A stretch of DNA of 64,000 nucleotides, from NCBI GenBank assembly GCA_949152475.1, contig OX424559.1, positions 19,003,809-19,067,808 on the forward strand, in the 5' to 3' direction. Position 1 is the first letter of the stretch, and every line of letters starts with the position of its first letter. The DNA is from Terebella lapidaria. Its lineage: Eukaryota > Annelida > Polychaeta > Terebellida > Terebellidae. Below, piece after piece: positions 33,425 to 44,989 of this stretch. The position numbers and the translations under genes are program-made. The notes below the pieces were generated by a model that saw only the letters and a list, made by a program, of their open reading frames with translations, did not search any database and was not told the origin of the DNA.

Positions 33425-34480
33425 AATTCAATATCGGATTCATGAAGCAAGCCTGGGAATTTGACATTTTTGCAAGGTACATGTGGAGTGTGAATTTTAT
33501 TTCCACAACGTACCACATGGTTCAACCGCTTTACCGTGCTACGTATTAATATGTTCGCGTGTGCTAGGTGGCTCGTGCAAGCAATCCCACTCTGCACTCA
33601 GGAAAGCAGCCGGCCCTGGTGGACAGCTAGTTGCTGGCAATAGATCACGACTGACATCACAATGTGTGAGTCAAGACTTGGGTAGAGCTCTACGAACACC
33701 AAGCCACAGTATATGGCTTTACAATGATAAAAGTATAAGATACTGTGTCTGTTTATTGAATGAAACGACGCACGGTTACATTTTTGGAAACAAAAAGTGA
33801 ACGTGCTAGACATCAATCAGCCACTCAGAGTGTCTAATTGGCCAGCGCGTCGCGTTTGGGTAATGTTTTTGGGTAATATGTTTGGGTAAAAACAGACCCA
33901 CGGAGGGTATGTATGAGTGGGCCCGGTCCTGTTATCCTTTGTTTAATATGATAATCTCAACAAAAGGATCACAGCACTCTCAAAAATAATATTTCTGATT
34001 GTTTCCATGAGGTTTTACATTTTAATCTTGTGAATAAACGCAAATACTGTGAGAGCTTTGCCATATTCGTTGATTTACCGTAATACATACGCATACAATA
34101 GCGCAACAAAAATATTGAGCTAATTTTTGTTATGTTGGCTGAACAATTACGAAAGGTTGCCGTTTATAGTCTACGATATAAAAGTGATAAAGTGTGATGA
34201 CAAATATTTTTTTTACACCAAAATAGACGCATAAACTATCAATAGGGCCTGTAAGTCTCGTTTCTCACATTTCGTAAAATGACGTATTCAGGTACGTGGT
34301 GGTGACAAACATTGCCACGTGGTCATTTTTGCTCGATTTCAGAAGCACCATACAAAAATATGATTACGAATATTATCAGTATTACACATGCTCTGAACTA
34401 CAGCACACCACTGTTTAGAATAATGAGGGTATGTTTTTTCATATTCAATTTGCCCCCGATCTATGTTGTGTTTCACAGCA
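33425..34480. other. Non-coding stretch between LINE and inverted-arm element
   Basis: No gene or recognised element. A few short frames (up to 105 codons) without motifs. Confidence 0.45.
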
Positions 34481-34487
34481 TGTTTTT

Positions 34488-37099
34488 TATGGAGCGTTTT
34501 TAGGGTCAATATTCATTGACATGCATTGTAGATTTTCTTGTTGTGATTGATTGTTTCAACCGCAAAATTAATTATTCCTTATTGCTGTTTCTAAACTTTC
34601 TGTGTCGAATTTACATATTCTTACTGCATAGTTCTAACTTCCATCTCCTTTCTGCTTACTTCCAAGTTCTCACTGGTACTTTCTCAATGCTTAATTCATC
34701 ATGTCACATTCTAACACCTTTGTCCGTGCAAACTATCAAAAACAAATCGCATCTGGCATAATGCATATGAAACTTAGCACATTTCATTTAGAATAAAGCA
34801 CATCGCACGAAGAACAAAGCATAACGAATGAAGCATTTCATGTGCCAAAATTACTACTGCACTATTATGACGACAGACAGCGCTGCGGGTCGAGTGGCCA
34901 CATTGTGAATGAGAAACTGAAGACTTCCGGATGAAGGAAAGACCTTGGTTTGATGGACCGCTGGTCCGGTGCAGTATTTTTAGCTTACCAACCCATGGCC
35001 CGATAAGCTATTGGCGTGGTTTTTTGTCCGTCGTCCGTCTACACTCTCTGGTTTAGGGGCTTGAAAAGCTGAAAATAGCCCAATCCACTTTTTATGAGCA
35101 GACGTGTATTTTGGGGATTAATTTGGGGATAAGGGGCTCACACGAGAGAGGAAATTTAACATGGTGAAAGCCCTTTAACCTAAAAGATTGGTACGTTCGT
35201 CCGTCGTCCGTCCGGCAAATAACTTTTTGGGGCCTTGATGAAGATTTTTTTCTGAAAATTTACTAAAACATTCCTTGGGTTAATACCCTGAGACGTTTTG
35301 TTTTCGTTTTTTTTTATTATTATTCAATCGTTTTTGCCGATTTGGCGGCCATTTTTTATGAAAAGTGGCTAATTTTGGACTTTGATGGCCTTTTTCTCGA
35401 AAACTGTCTGATCTGTTTGCGCTTTTTGTTTCAAGACATCTCCCTCATGTACATCAATGGCAAGTTTCATTGTCCTTGAATCGCCGGTCTGCGTGTGGCA
35501 GCCATTTTGATTTTTGTCCCAAATCGAGCCACTATTCGTTCTGAGCCATTTCCAGCAAAAACTTTTTTTTTATTTGCCATTGAAAATTTTTTGGGACTTT
35601 TTTGGGAAAATTTTGGGGAAAATTTCACCCAATTTTTCTTTCATAATGGGAGCTTTGCGGGGGTAAACTCCTAGAACTTTTCAAGATACAGCGTAGTATT
35701 GGCACATTCAAATGGGAAATCATATATTTCAGTTTGAATGATGACCTTGAATTTGATTTTGAATGACTTTGAAAGGTCAAAACGACCTTACTTTGTCAAA
35801 AGAAACGATGATTTTTGTCTTTGGCTGCCATTTTCTCAAAACTATTCAGACAATTCTCCTCAAAATCTCTATGTAGTAACTTTGTGATGTGTATAAGTTT
35901 TGTTTGCTTTTAAATCGACGGTGTGTGAATAATGTCATTAACGAAAGAAACTTGATGTAACTTGATTTCGTATTATATTCCATACAGGAAATGTGTGTTT
36001 GGCAACATTTACGAGCATGTTTTGATAATAGGTTTGAAGATCAGAGTAACAATTCGTTTTTGGGAAAATCAATACACTGTGTAATTCTCATGATCTGCCG
36101 GTAAGCTGCAGCACCCTTGGTGCTACGTTGTCTCTTTATTTGGCAAACAGGTAAATAAGATCTATATGTTAAATCCAATACAACTACCGTAGCGCAGTAC
36201 TAGTGTATCTACTTTACTGTCACAAGTTGGAATCGTGCCAAATTAACGGTATGAAGAAATTATGATTGGAGAGATCACCATATTTAGCCTTGAAAGAGAT
36301 AGCCATCAGTTTTTTTTTCACATCTCAATTATCACTGTCCATTCTCAAGTAATGACCATTTTAGTGTATGTTAATTTTAGGCCTATGTCATGATAATTGC
36401 ACTTAATTCGCAACAGTGTATTATATTATAATGAGTGTTCATGACGTCACATCGAAAATTGATTTTAATGAGCATAGAAATCTTATTAATAGGCTCATAT
36501 TAATCATCTCTCACTAGACTCACTATTCGTTTATTTACAGGGCAGGGTGCGGGAATTGATTGGGGTCTGTGCTCAGCTGCATGAGTGTGGCACCTGTTGG
36601 TCGCGCCAATGATAAAGGAGGTCTTAGTTTCTCATACATCATGTGGCTACGTGCGGCCAGCGCCTCCTGTCGTCATAATGTTGCAGTAGTAATTTTGTCC
36701 ACAACAATTACTACTGCATCATTATGACGACAGGCGGCGCTAACCGCCGAGTGCTTCATTCTTTGTGCGTTGTTCATCATGCGATATGCTATATTCTAAA
36801 TGCAATGCGCTAAGTTCCATATGCATTGTGCCAGATGCGATTTGTTTTTGATAGTTTGCATGGACAAAGGTGTTAGAATTTGACATGATGAATTAAGCAT
36901 TGAGAAAGTACCAGTGAGAACTTGGAAGTAAGCAGCAAGAAGATGGAAGTTAGAACTATGCAGTAAGAATATGTAAATTCGACACAGAAAGTTTAGAAAC
37001 AGCAATGTGGAATAAAGAATTTCGCGGTTGAAACAATCATTCACAACAAGAAAATCTACAATGCATGTCAATGAATATTGACCCTAAAAACGCTCCATA
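34488..37099. mobile_element. Long inverted repeat pair (foldback-like element or two inverted copies)
   Basis: The left arm (34488 to ~34930) and the right arm (~36620-37099) are inverted copies with modest divergence; outer ends are 'tatggagcgtttttaggg' and its complement. The span between them (~34930-36620) is non-coding and has 'gtccgtcgtccgtc' runs and T-rich low-complexity sequence. The right arm contains an extra palindrome (36659-36741) that the left arm has only half of. It is either one non-autonomous element with very long terminal inverted repeats or two opposed copies of a shorter repeat; I found no coding capacity or target duplication. Confidence 0.65.
36659..36741. repeat. 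83-bp near-perfect palindrome
   Basis: The arm 'agcgcctcctgtcgtcataa' with its continuation 'tgttgcagtagtaatt' is followed by the inverted 'aattactactgcatcatta' and 'tgacgacaggcggcgct', with three or four mismatches and a short spacer. It would form a stable hairpin or cruciform and could be the fused termini of two elements. Confidence 0.85.
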
Positions 37100-37516
37100 G
37101 TTTTTGGCCTCCATATTCCAATATAACAAGATTATTTTTGTGATGTTATAACAAGAAGTGCACAGAACATATGCCACATCATATATAGTCACAAACACCA
37201 TCGTCGGTTTGGATACTAGTCACGTACTTTCAAGAGAATGAGCTTTTTTCTCCCGTCAAGGTCATGACCTTGGAACATAAAAACATACGATTTTCATCCC
37301 TTTTAAATGGAATGAAATGCTTAGGAAAAATGCATATTTATATCGTTAGCGATCGTAGGAACGGGTCATGATCAAAGTGCGAATATGCGATAATATCCCG
37401 ATAATTTCCGTGTAAGTTGAAGGAGTTCGAATATGTAGACTTTTACAAACTGGCCCAAATATTTGGCGGGAAAATCAAATGTCACCAGAAAGGTCAAATC
37501 ACGTGACGTTTCAAAT

Positions 37517-37601
37517 CTCACACGCCCTATTCGATCCAAAACATTGGGTAATATTAAATTAATTGAATGTCTGTGCTCGGATATACATCTATAGATATGT
37601 T
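37517..37601. repeat. 85-bp perfect direct repeat, copy 1
   Basis: Begins 'ctcacacgccctattcgatc' and ends 'tctatagatatgtt'. An identical copy lies 860 bp downstream at 38377-38461. Confidence 0.95.
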
Positions 37602-38376
37602 CTTCTTTGTTTATTAGATGGAGAATAATGAGCAATTTGATCCAATAAGTTAAGGTTATTAATCACATAAACTTTCCCATCCCAACATGTTTCCCGCCAT
37701 ATTCTTCTCCTAAGCACATGGAATTTCATGGGAATTAACATGCACTGCAAAAAACAAAAAAAACGTAAATTCACTAACGCATGTATACAGAACGCCAAAA
37801 CACCAAAAGCTGCTATGCATTACACTGTTCATTAACAACTTGACCTCTATGTTCCGTTAACACAATTTATCAGCACGATGTTGATAATGGAGGGTTCCTC
37901 AGCCGTATGCAATAATTATGGGTAAATGACTGGAGTCACAAACATCCGAGGTCATGTCTGGGCCGTAGCACGCATTATCATTACTTATCATTATATGCCG
38001 CATCCCTCGAGGGACTTCTAATAGACGCCCGGGCGTATATTGATTTCAGTTACACTCTAGACCCGGCGTTTATTGATTTCAGTGGTTGTCTGGATCCGGT
38101 GTTTATTGGAATTGGCGAGGCCTGTGTTACGATATGACAAATCGGACGACAGTTTAGATTTTAAAAGCTGGAACTTCTCGACTGGGACGCATTGACCTTG
38201 ATCTATTCCAGAGCTAGTTGCAAATATGAGGACTTTGTCTATTGAAGTGCCCAGCTAGTCTCTAAACTGCTGCGACAAGGATATGTTATACCAAGATTAT
38301 AGCTGCGTTTAAGAAATTCTATGGACGTCATCACGATTTGGTTGATAAATACACCAAATCCATGTCTGCCATGCAA

Positions 38377-38461
38377 CTCACACGCCCTATTCGATCCAAA
38401 ACATTGGGTAATATTAAATTAATTGAATGTCTGTGCTCGGATATACATCTATAGATATGTT
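38377..38461. repeat. 85-bp perfect direct repeat, copy 2
   Basis: Identical to 37517-37601. The 775 bp between the copies show no coding sequence; they include 'acccggcgtttattgatttc' type short repeats at 38060-38110. Copy 2 lies about 350 bp upstream of the second LINE's start codon. Confidence 0.95.
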
Positions 38462-38469
38462 AACGGTCA

Positions 38470-41400
38470 TACCGTTAGATATTTCGTCTTACACAGATTT
38501 GTCTCAAGATATAATGTACATATTAATGATTGCTTCTGACTGAGTATACATGACATATCGATCGACATACTTCACAATTGTAAATGATTAATACAACTCA
38601 TGCACTATTGTAATTATGCACATTTAACAAAGGAGCAGGCCAGTATACCTGCAGACATTCTGTTCCGCTCAGAGTGATATTGAACAACAGTGTTCACGAT
38701 CATTATGATATTAATTAATTTTTCTTGGTATTATAGTATTTTCTGGGGAAGTTTTTTGTTGCACTGGCCAAGAGCATTTATGGACGTCTGGTTCCGATTT
38801 TCGAACGCTGATGAATACCACCACTAGCGCAGCGGGTTGCACATTCGAAGATAATTTACTTGATGACAATTGTCAGTATTACTCACCTACAGAAACAGTA
38901 AACATAAGCAATTTGGGGAATAGAGATATGCGCATTTTGCATTTGAATATACAAAGCTTGCCAGGTAAATTTGACGATTTGAAAATGTTACTGAGTGAAA
39001 TGACCATCGGGAAAAAGAAACTTGACTTTATTCTGTTGTGCGAGACATTTTTGACCCAAGCTAATAGCAAATTGTTTGAACTCGACGGATATAAACTCAT
39101 CACCAGAAACCGTACACGAACAAAGAGAGGGGGTGTTGCAATTTATGTCAATGAAGATATACACTTCATAGAACGCAACGATATAGCAGTTCATGTTGAG
39201 AACGAATTTGAAAGTGTTTTCATCGAGGTCAATTTATGTGCTAGAAAAACTATAATTGGAGAAATTTACCGCGTGCCTAACACTAGTGAAGCATTAGCTA
39301 TCGATCGATATGATGCAGTTCTTGAAATTTTGGAAAAAGCCACATGTGATAAAATAATAGGCACTGATCAAAATTTTGATTTTATAAAATTGAATGAACA
39401 TGGCAACACATCTAAGCTTTTTGAAACTTTTATGGGTAAAGGATATAAACCGGTGATCACTAAGCCCACTAGAATTACACAAAGTTCTGCCACATTAATA
39501 GATAATATATATATAAAATTAGGGAGTCGAAGTCATGTCTTACCAGGAATATTGCAGACCAGTATTTCTGATCATTTCCCTGTCTTCGTTTTCATAGACC
39601 ACTTGGCGAGTCGAGAAAAATTAATGATCAGTCGAATTAAGTGTAGATCATTTGACGATGAAAGTGTGGTAAAAATAATAAATAGACTCAATAGCATACA
39701 ATGGGCATTTCTAGATAAGATGTCAACTGATGAATCATATAATTCGTTCCTGCACGTGCTGATGGAGTCAGTAGATATGTTTGCCCCAGAAAAAGAAATA
39801 AAAATTCCCACTAAATACATTATTCGTGAAAAATGGGTTACACCTGAACTGATATCAGTCATGAGAAAACGAGACAAACTTTTTAAAAAGTATCTGAAAA
39901 CAAGGTGTAACAAGGACCATGAAAAATTCTTGAATCAGAGGAATATGTATAATAAGTTAAAAAAACAACTAAAAGAGTCCTACTACAATGATTTATTAAA
40001 TGAGTACAAAGGAGACATGAGAAAAACATGGGACATTATGAATCAATTACTGGGGCGTAAACAAACTGGTAACGGAATATCTAATGTATTCAATATTGAC
40101 GGACGTGATGTATCTGACGCCGAAACAATTTCTAACGATTTTTGTAAATATTTTACTGATGTAGGAAAATTATTGGCTGACCAAATACCAAAAAGTAAAA
40201 ACTCGTTCACTGAATATATGTCGAATAATCCAAACAATAAATCAATGTACTTGTATCCCGTAACAGAAGAAGAAATATCAGATTTAATAACTGTACTAAA
40301 AAATAAACGAAGCTCTGGGTTTGACGGTATAACCTCAATTTTGTTAAAACAAATTAAAAACTCTATAATCAAACCATTAACAGTTATTATCAATAAGTCC
40401 TTAGAAACTGGTAAAGTTCCATCCAAAATGAAATTAGCTAAAATTATACCTTTATACAAATCCAAAGATAAAAAGTTGTTCTCAAATTATCGACCAGTTT
40501 CATTACTACCATGTATTTCTAAACTACTTGAAAAAGTAATGCATAAAAGGTTGTACAATTTTTTGTCTAGTAGTAAAATATTATATAATAGTCAGTATGG
40601 GTTTCGTCCCAACCACAGCACTATTAATGCAGTAACAGAATTAAATTACAATATATTGAAAGCATTTGAAAACAACGAATATGTATTATCAGTATTTTTG
40701 GACCTCTCCAAGGCCTTTGACACTATTGACCACAAAATATTGTTAGCGAAATTAGCACATTATGGTATACGGGGTGTGGCCTTGGAGTGGTTCAAGAGTT
40801 ATTTAGAAGATAGGCTTCAGTATGTTCAAATAAATAATCATAAATCAAACACACACATAATGAAATGCGGGGTCCCACAAGGCTCAGTACTTGGGCCTTT
40901 ATTATTTATACTATACTCTAATGACCTGCCCCAAAACTTAAACAGTTCACAGTCTATACTATTTGCAGATGACACCACAATATTTAGCCACGCGAAGGAT
41001 ATTCAACAATTGTACTTATCTATGAATACCGAATTGCAAACATTAAATGACTGGTTTAGAGCTAACAAGCTATCATTAAACACGAGTAAAACTTACAGCA
41101 TTTTATTTTCCAGAAAAGGGCACGATATCGGCCAATATAACTTTCAATTAGTCCTAAATAATGATGTAATTTCCACGGTGAATGAAACTAAATTTTTGGG
41201 TATAATTGTCGATAAACATCTTGAATGGGGCCCTCATATCAGCATGTGCAGGAAAAAGATAACGACGGGGCTATATATATTGAATTCATTAAAGCGATCA
41301 TTTTCAATTAATTTACTCACCACAATATATTACTGCATGGTCCACCCTCATCTTACGTATGGGATATTATTATGGGGTACCGCTGCTAAACGATACTTCG

Positions 41401-42213
41401 ATCAACTCAATATATTACAGAAAAAATCACTCCGGGCCATTCATAAAGCTAGATACAATGATCATACACTAGCTTTGTTTCTGCAGAGTAAAATTTTGAG
41501 GATATATGATCTATTTACATATCATTTGTTACAGTTTATGTATGCATATAGTAGGGAATTGCTTCCACCCCCTCTCCAGTCGATGTACGACCGCAATAGT
41601 GAAATTCATGCATATAACACAAGGCAATCAAATAATCCCCATCATCTTGCTTTCAAAACCAATGTATACGGTAAAAGTTTTTTTGTGAGGGGTCCTGATT
41701 CATGGCAACAGTTACCAACCGATATTAAAGAAAGTCGCTCAAAACAAGTTTTCAAAAGAAAATTGAAACAATATTTATTCACACTATATAGTAATTGAAT
41801 GTACTAGTATTCCTCGTTCTTGTTTTGGTGCCAGACGTACATACGCCATTTTGAGAATATTATTAAATGAAAATAGCAGTATGGGTTAAGGGAAGGGAAC
41901 GGTATGGGGATAGGGATGATATGTATAGGGAAATTATATTATCATAATAATTTAGTTATGAAATTATATGGAAATCATGTTCATAATAACTTGGAATTTT
42001 TGGTGTTTGCTACACTTCACTCTAATGAGTGGAGTGCACAGCGAAAGCTTTAGCATTTACCATGACTCACCATTAATCGTATGTTGAAATTTCATAAGCT
42101 GACTAAATAACAGAATCGAATATTGTAAATAGCGCTCAAAATGTACTCTATATCGTAAATGTTCATTTTTGTATGATTATTGTGTGTCAGAATAAAATTA
42201 CTATTACTACTAG
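38470..42213 (+). mobile_element. LINE, CR1/L2/Jockey-group, apparently with intact reading frame
   Basis: Non-LTR element around the 995-codon frame. The 3' UTR (41799-42213) ends in 'aataaaattactattactac', a short ATT/ACT-type tail. The 5' boundary is uncertain; no separate upstream ORF1 is seen between 37.8 and 38.8 kb, so the copy may be 5'-truncated or the family may lack ORF1. Confidence 0.85.
38811..41798 (+). CDS. LINE endonuclease-reverse transcriptase, 995 residues
   Basis: Single open frame. The AP-like endonuclease is at ~40-265: 'ILHLNIQSL', 'CETFL', 'IYRVPN', then 'IIGTDQNFDFIKL' in place of the more usual GDFN motif, 'LIDNIYI' and 'ISDHFPVF'. The reverse transcriptase is at ~470-760: 'NYRPVSLLPCISKLLEKVM', 'QYGFRPNHSTINAV', 'FLDLSKAFDTIDHKILL', 'GVPQGSVLGPLLFILYSNDL', catalytic FADD at 718-721, and 'TKFLGIIVDKHLEW'. 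The C-terminus 'FFVRGPDSWQQLPTDIK' is usual for this group. It nicks target DNA and primes reverse transcription of its own RNA. No stop or frameshift interrupts it, so it is probably young. The exact clade cannot be fixed by eye; the GTDQN variant is one I associate with Jockey-superfamily LINEs of marine invertebrates. Confidence 0.94.
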   Translation: MNTTTSAAGCTFEDNLLDDNCQYYSPTETVNISNLGNRDMRILHLNIQSLPGKFDDLKMLLSEMTIGKKKLDFILLCETFLTQANSKLFELDGYKLITRNRTRTKRGGVAIYVNEDIHFIERNDIAVHVENEFESVFIEVNLCARKTIIGEIYRVPNTSEALAIDRYDAVLEILEKATCDKIIGTDQNFDFIKLNEHGNTSKLFETFMGKGYKPVITKPTRITQSSATLIDNIYIKLGSRSHVLPGILQTSISDHFPVFVFIDHLASREKLMISRIKCRSFDDESVVKIINRLNSIQWAFLDKMSTDESYNSFLHVLMESVDMFAPEKEIKIPTKYIIREKWVTPELISVMRKRDKLFKKYLKTRCNKDHEKFLNQRNMYNKLKKQLKESYYNDLLNEYKGDMRKTWDIMNQLLGRKQTGNGISNVFNIDGRDVSDAETISNDFCKYFTDVGKLLADQIPKSKNSFTEYMSNNPNNKSMYLYPVTEEEISDLITVLKNKRSSGFDGITSILLKQIKNSIIKPLTVIINKSLETGKVPSKMKLAKIIPLYKSKDKKLFSNYRPVSLLPCISKLLEKVMHKRLYNFLSSSKILYNSQYGFRPNHSTINAVTELNYNILKAFENNEYVLSVFLDLSKAFDTIDHKILLAKLAHYGIRGVALEWFKSYLEDRLQYVQINNHKSNTHIMKCGVPQGSVLGPLLFILYSNDLPQNLNSSQSILFADDTTIFSHAKDIQQLYLSMNTELQTLNDWFRANKLSLNTSKTYSILFSRKGHDIGQYNFQLVLNNDVISTVNETKFLGIIVDKHLEWGPHISMCRKKITTGLYILNSLKRSFSINLLTTIYYCMVHPHLTYGILLWGTAAKRYFDQLNILQKKSLRAIHKARYNDHTLALFLQSKILRIYDLFTYHLLQFMYAYSRELLPPPLQSMYDRNSEIHAYNTRQSNNPHHLAFKTNVYGKSFFVRGPDSWQQLPTDIKESRSKQVFKRKLKQYLFTLYSN

Positions 42214-42394
42214 ATCTATTTTCATGTTAATTTTGGGGAATTCATGACGGTGCCACTAGTGAGGCAGGAAATGCTCACTCTTTCCCGAACACCTGATTTC
42301 ACCTCCCAATGGCCATTTTGGGGGGTTCATGAGTTTCCCTGTCAATTTTGTTTTCTCTCACTTCGTATGCCTGACATGACTTTCTGTCCCCGGA

Positions 42395-42467
42395 CTATGA
42401 GATTGGATAACGGACCCTGTTTTGTTTGCTCGGAATACTTGATACTGGGTATTGATTCCACGTCTAT
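42395..42467. repeat. 73-bp duplicated segment, uninterrupted copy
   Basis: Starts 'ctatgagattggataacgga' and ends 'attccacgtctat'. The same segment lies at 43392-44239, split by the TTAA-flanked element. Within the shared parts the copies differ only where this one has ttga and the other has TTAA. Confidence 0.9.
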
Positions 42468-42595
42468 CTGTTCGTTCTACAGCACGTGCAGAGATGTATT
42501 CTATTTTCGTTTCTATGGCATCAATAACTAGGAATAATTCTTCCCCACCAGGCCTATATTAGTATCTATACGTTACTATGTTATACAATGTACAT

Positions 42596-42690
42596 AGACC
42601 CGGCGTCTAATTAACTTCAGTATATCTGAACCCCCGGCGTCCATTAGAACCCAGTGTCTATTAGGAACCCGGCGTTTATAACAAGTTTTA
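42596..42690. repeat. Degenerate short repeats with 'acccggcgt' core
   Basis: Four imperfect repeats built on 'acccggcgtctattag'. Related words occur at 38060-38110. They look like pieces of a dispersed short repeat family. Confidence 0.45.
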
Positions 42691-43390
42691 CGGTATGATT
42701 ACAAATGCTGACGTTTTCCAGCCATTTTAGATCCTGAAAGCAAAGAATTTTCATGCACTACAAAAGCAAAAACGTCATTTCTTCAGCGCATGAATACGTA
42801 AACATCAAAGACGGTCGGTTGCTATGGGTGACGTAGGTCAATATAAAGGAGGTCAATACCGCAATATATTGAACCGATTGCACTCTGTGTAATCCAATGT
42901 AGAATTTCGCTCGTTGGGCAGTACTGATATTTTGTCTGTATCACTATTTTTGGGCAACAGGATTGTCCGCGACCGGATAGGCCTATCGTCTACCTTTCCT
43001 TATCTTGTAACATCCATAACGTATTTTCGTAACCGTCAATTTAGTTCACAAACCACAAGTTTCAGTTGGCCTGTAAAGTTTAAGTCACATAATCCATTTT
43101 GAGGAGTGGAGGTGCAGGAAGAAGCTTCGGGAAAAAATGCCATGTTTCAGCTCCAGATATGAAGATATATGTAAAAAGTTTTATTTTACCGCAAGGAATA
43201 ATGTGTGTTGTATATGAAAATTATATACTACAGTACGTTATGAAAATTGTGTTGTTGGAGATATTGATGTAAGATGTTTGAGTAATTTGATTTTCAAACA
43301 TCTCAATCCAGAGTTTTAGTCAAGTATCAAAATACACAATTTGCACCAATACAAAATATGTGACACAAGATAAGATATACTTCATTGGGT
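42690..43390. other. Non-coding stretch
   Basis: No supported gene or element between the short 'acccggcgt' repeats and the second copy of the 73-bp segment. Confidence 0.45.
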
Positions 43391-43439
43391 TCTATGAGAT
43401 TGGATAACGGACCCTGTTTTGTTTGCTCGGAATACTTAA

Positions 43440-44208
43440 AGACCATGGCTGACCTAGATAATATCCACCCGGATTTTCTCCTGGCCCAGCCTGCTACTAT
43501 TGGCTGAGCAGCCTGGGCCAGCCGGAGCCCTAACGGTCCTCTGGTGGTGTTTATAAACAAGACAGCATGCTGTCCAAGATTTGTTCAAGTTGTCAGTCTG
43601 TAGTGGTCTCTTTGTTAGTGGTCTCAATAAGTTATCATTTTGAATAAAAGTTAGGTACTATTATGATGTATTACTGGTATATTTTACACCATTTTATTTT
43701 GGGCAAATGCAATTGATGTTGGCTATTATACATTCATGTGCACTCCGTGACCCTGACTGGTATGGTAGACACTAGACAGGCTTTCCCGCAAGCCTCTGAC
43801 TCTGTATGTACAGATGTAAACACAACTCCTTCTCTCGGTCAGGGACCTGTGTCTAAATTTATCCATGGGGGTGGGGCCTGTTGCTTATATGGCATCCTGG
43901 CTTCCATGAAAACAAGCACTGGTGCTGCCTGGAGGTGTCAATCAAAATTTAAAATCCTGTTTGAAATTCAAACTTTTATCACTATTTTTACATAGTTTGG
44001 GCAGATATTTTCTTTTTTTCTTGAGTGCATATTGTGCAGTAGACCTTTATCTGTACTTGTATCATGAAATATATGAGAGTCAGTGGGTAAATTGACAGCT
44101 TATTGCAATACATCGCAAAATGTGGTCGGAGCTCATGGGCAAAGGGGAGGTGAGGACATATTGAAAATAGAGGAATCTGGCCCGGCTTAAATACCCCCCT
44201 CCTGGTCT
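43440..44208. mobile_element. Non-autonomous TTAA-target transposon (piggyBac- or Kolobok-like)
   Basis: 769 bp flanked on both sides by TTAA (43436-43439 and 44209-44212) and splitting a segment whose unsplit copy is at 42395-42467, so the insertion boundaries are unusually well supported. Terminal inverted repeats are short (agacca/tggtct). A subterminal palindrome at about 43483-43523 has arms 'ctggcccag' and 'ctgggccag'. No transposase is coded. TTAA targeting is known for piggyBac and Kolobok; the termini do not decide between them. Confidence 0.85.
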
Positions 44209-44239
44209 TTAATACTGGGTATTGATTCCACGTCTATTT

Positions 44240-44985
44240 CTGTGACTGTCTTAAAATTCATCCACACTGGCGAAAGTCAATAGCTATCGGAAATCGCTCA
44301 GTGTTTATCGATAAAACTCCCATAATGTTATAGTAATTCAATAAACCTGTGCAATTCATTTTAAATGAATAGATTCTATTTAATCAGTGTTTATATTGAC
44401 GTTTCAATCAATTGCGCAATGTGATGTCACAACCATTTTTATCGATTCAAAACGCAAGTGGTGATGACATACTACAATTGATCTATCGTAAATGCCCCAC
44501 AAAAGTTGTTAGAATTTTACAAATTACGTCAGCAAACTTCGCTTTGACCAATAATAACGTTTTACAGCATAAGTCGAAAATGACATATTGGATTTGCGAA
44601 AGGTCAGTTTGAATATTGATTGACATATCCAAACTTCAGCTCTGATATCACACAGTCAAACTAATCAATTAACAGTTTCCTTGTTTTCCTCTCTATCATG
44701 GCACAGCTGCTGAAAAAAATGTTCGTTGACATTAAATTTCAACCACATCAGACCTTTCAGCATACATGCTTATGGAACAGGACTGCAGAAGTTCCAACAT
44801 ACTGATGATAATGTCCAGTAATCTGTGTTCGAATTGGAGACGTAATACATAAATATGTAATACCCAATTACAAAGTATTTCGACCGAGCAAAACCATTAC
44901 AAGTATAACAGCAGACTGACCTATAGGCCTGTCTGTGTGTCTATTCACTCTGTGCAAGTTTTTTTTTCCAAATGCTAAGAAAGGT
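44240..44985. other. Non-coding stretch
   Basis: Nothing recognisable apart from short frames and AT-rich sequence. Confidence 0.45.
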
Positions 44986-44989
44986 TACC

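Noticed and set aside
37602-38376. A transposon bounded by 85-bp target duplications
   Set aside because: Target duplications of cut-and-paste or LTR elements are far shorter, and the enclosed DNA has no terminal repeats.
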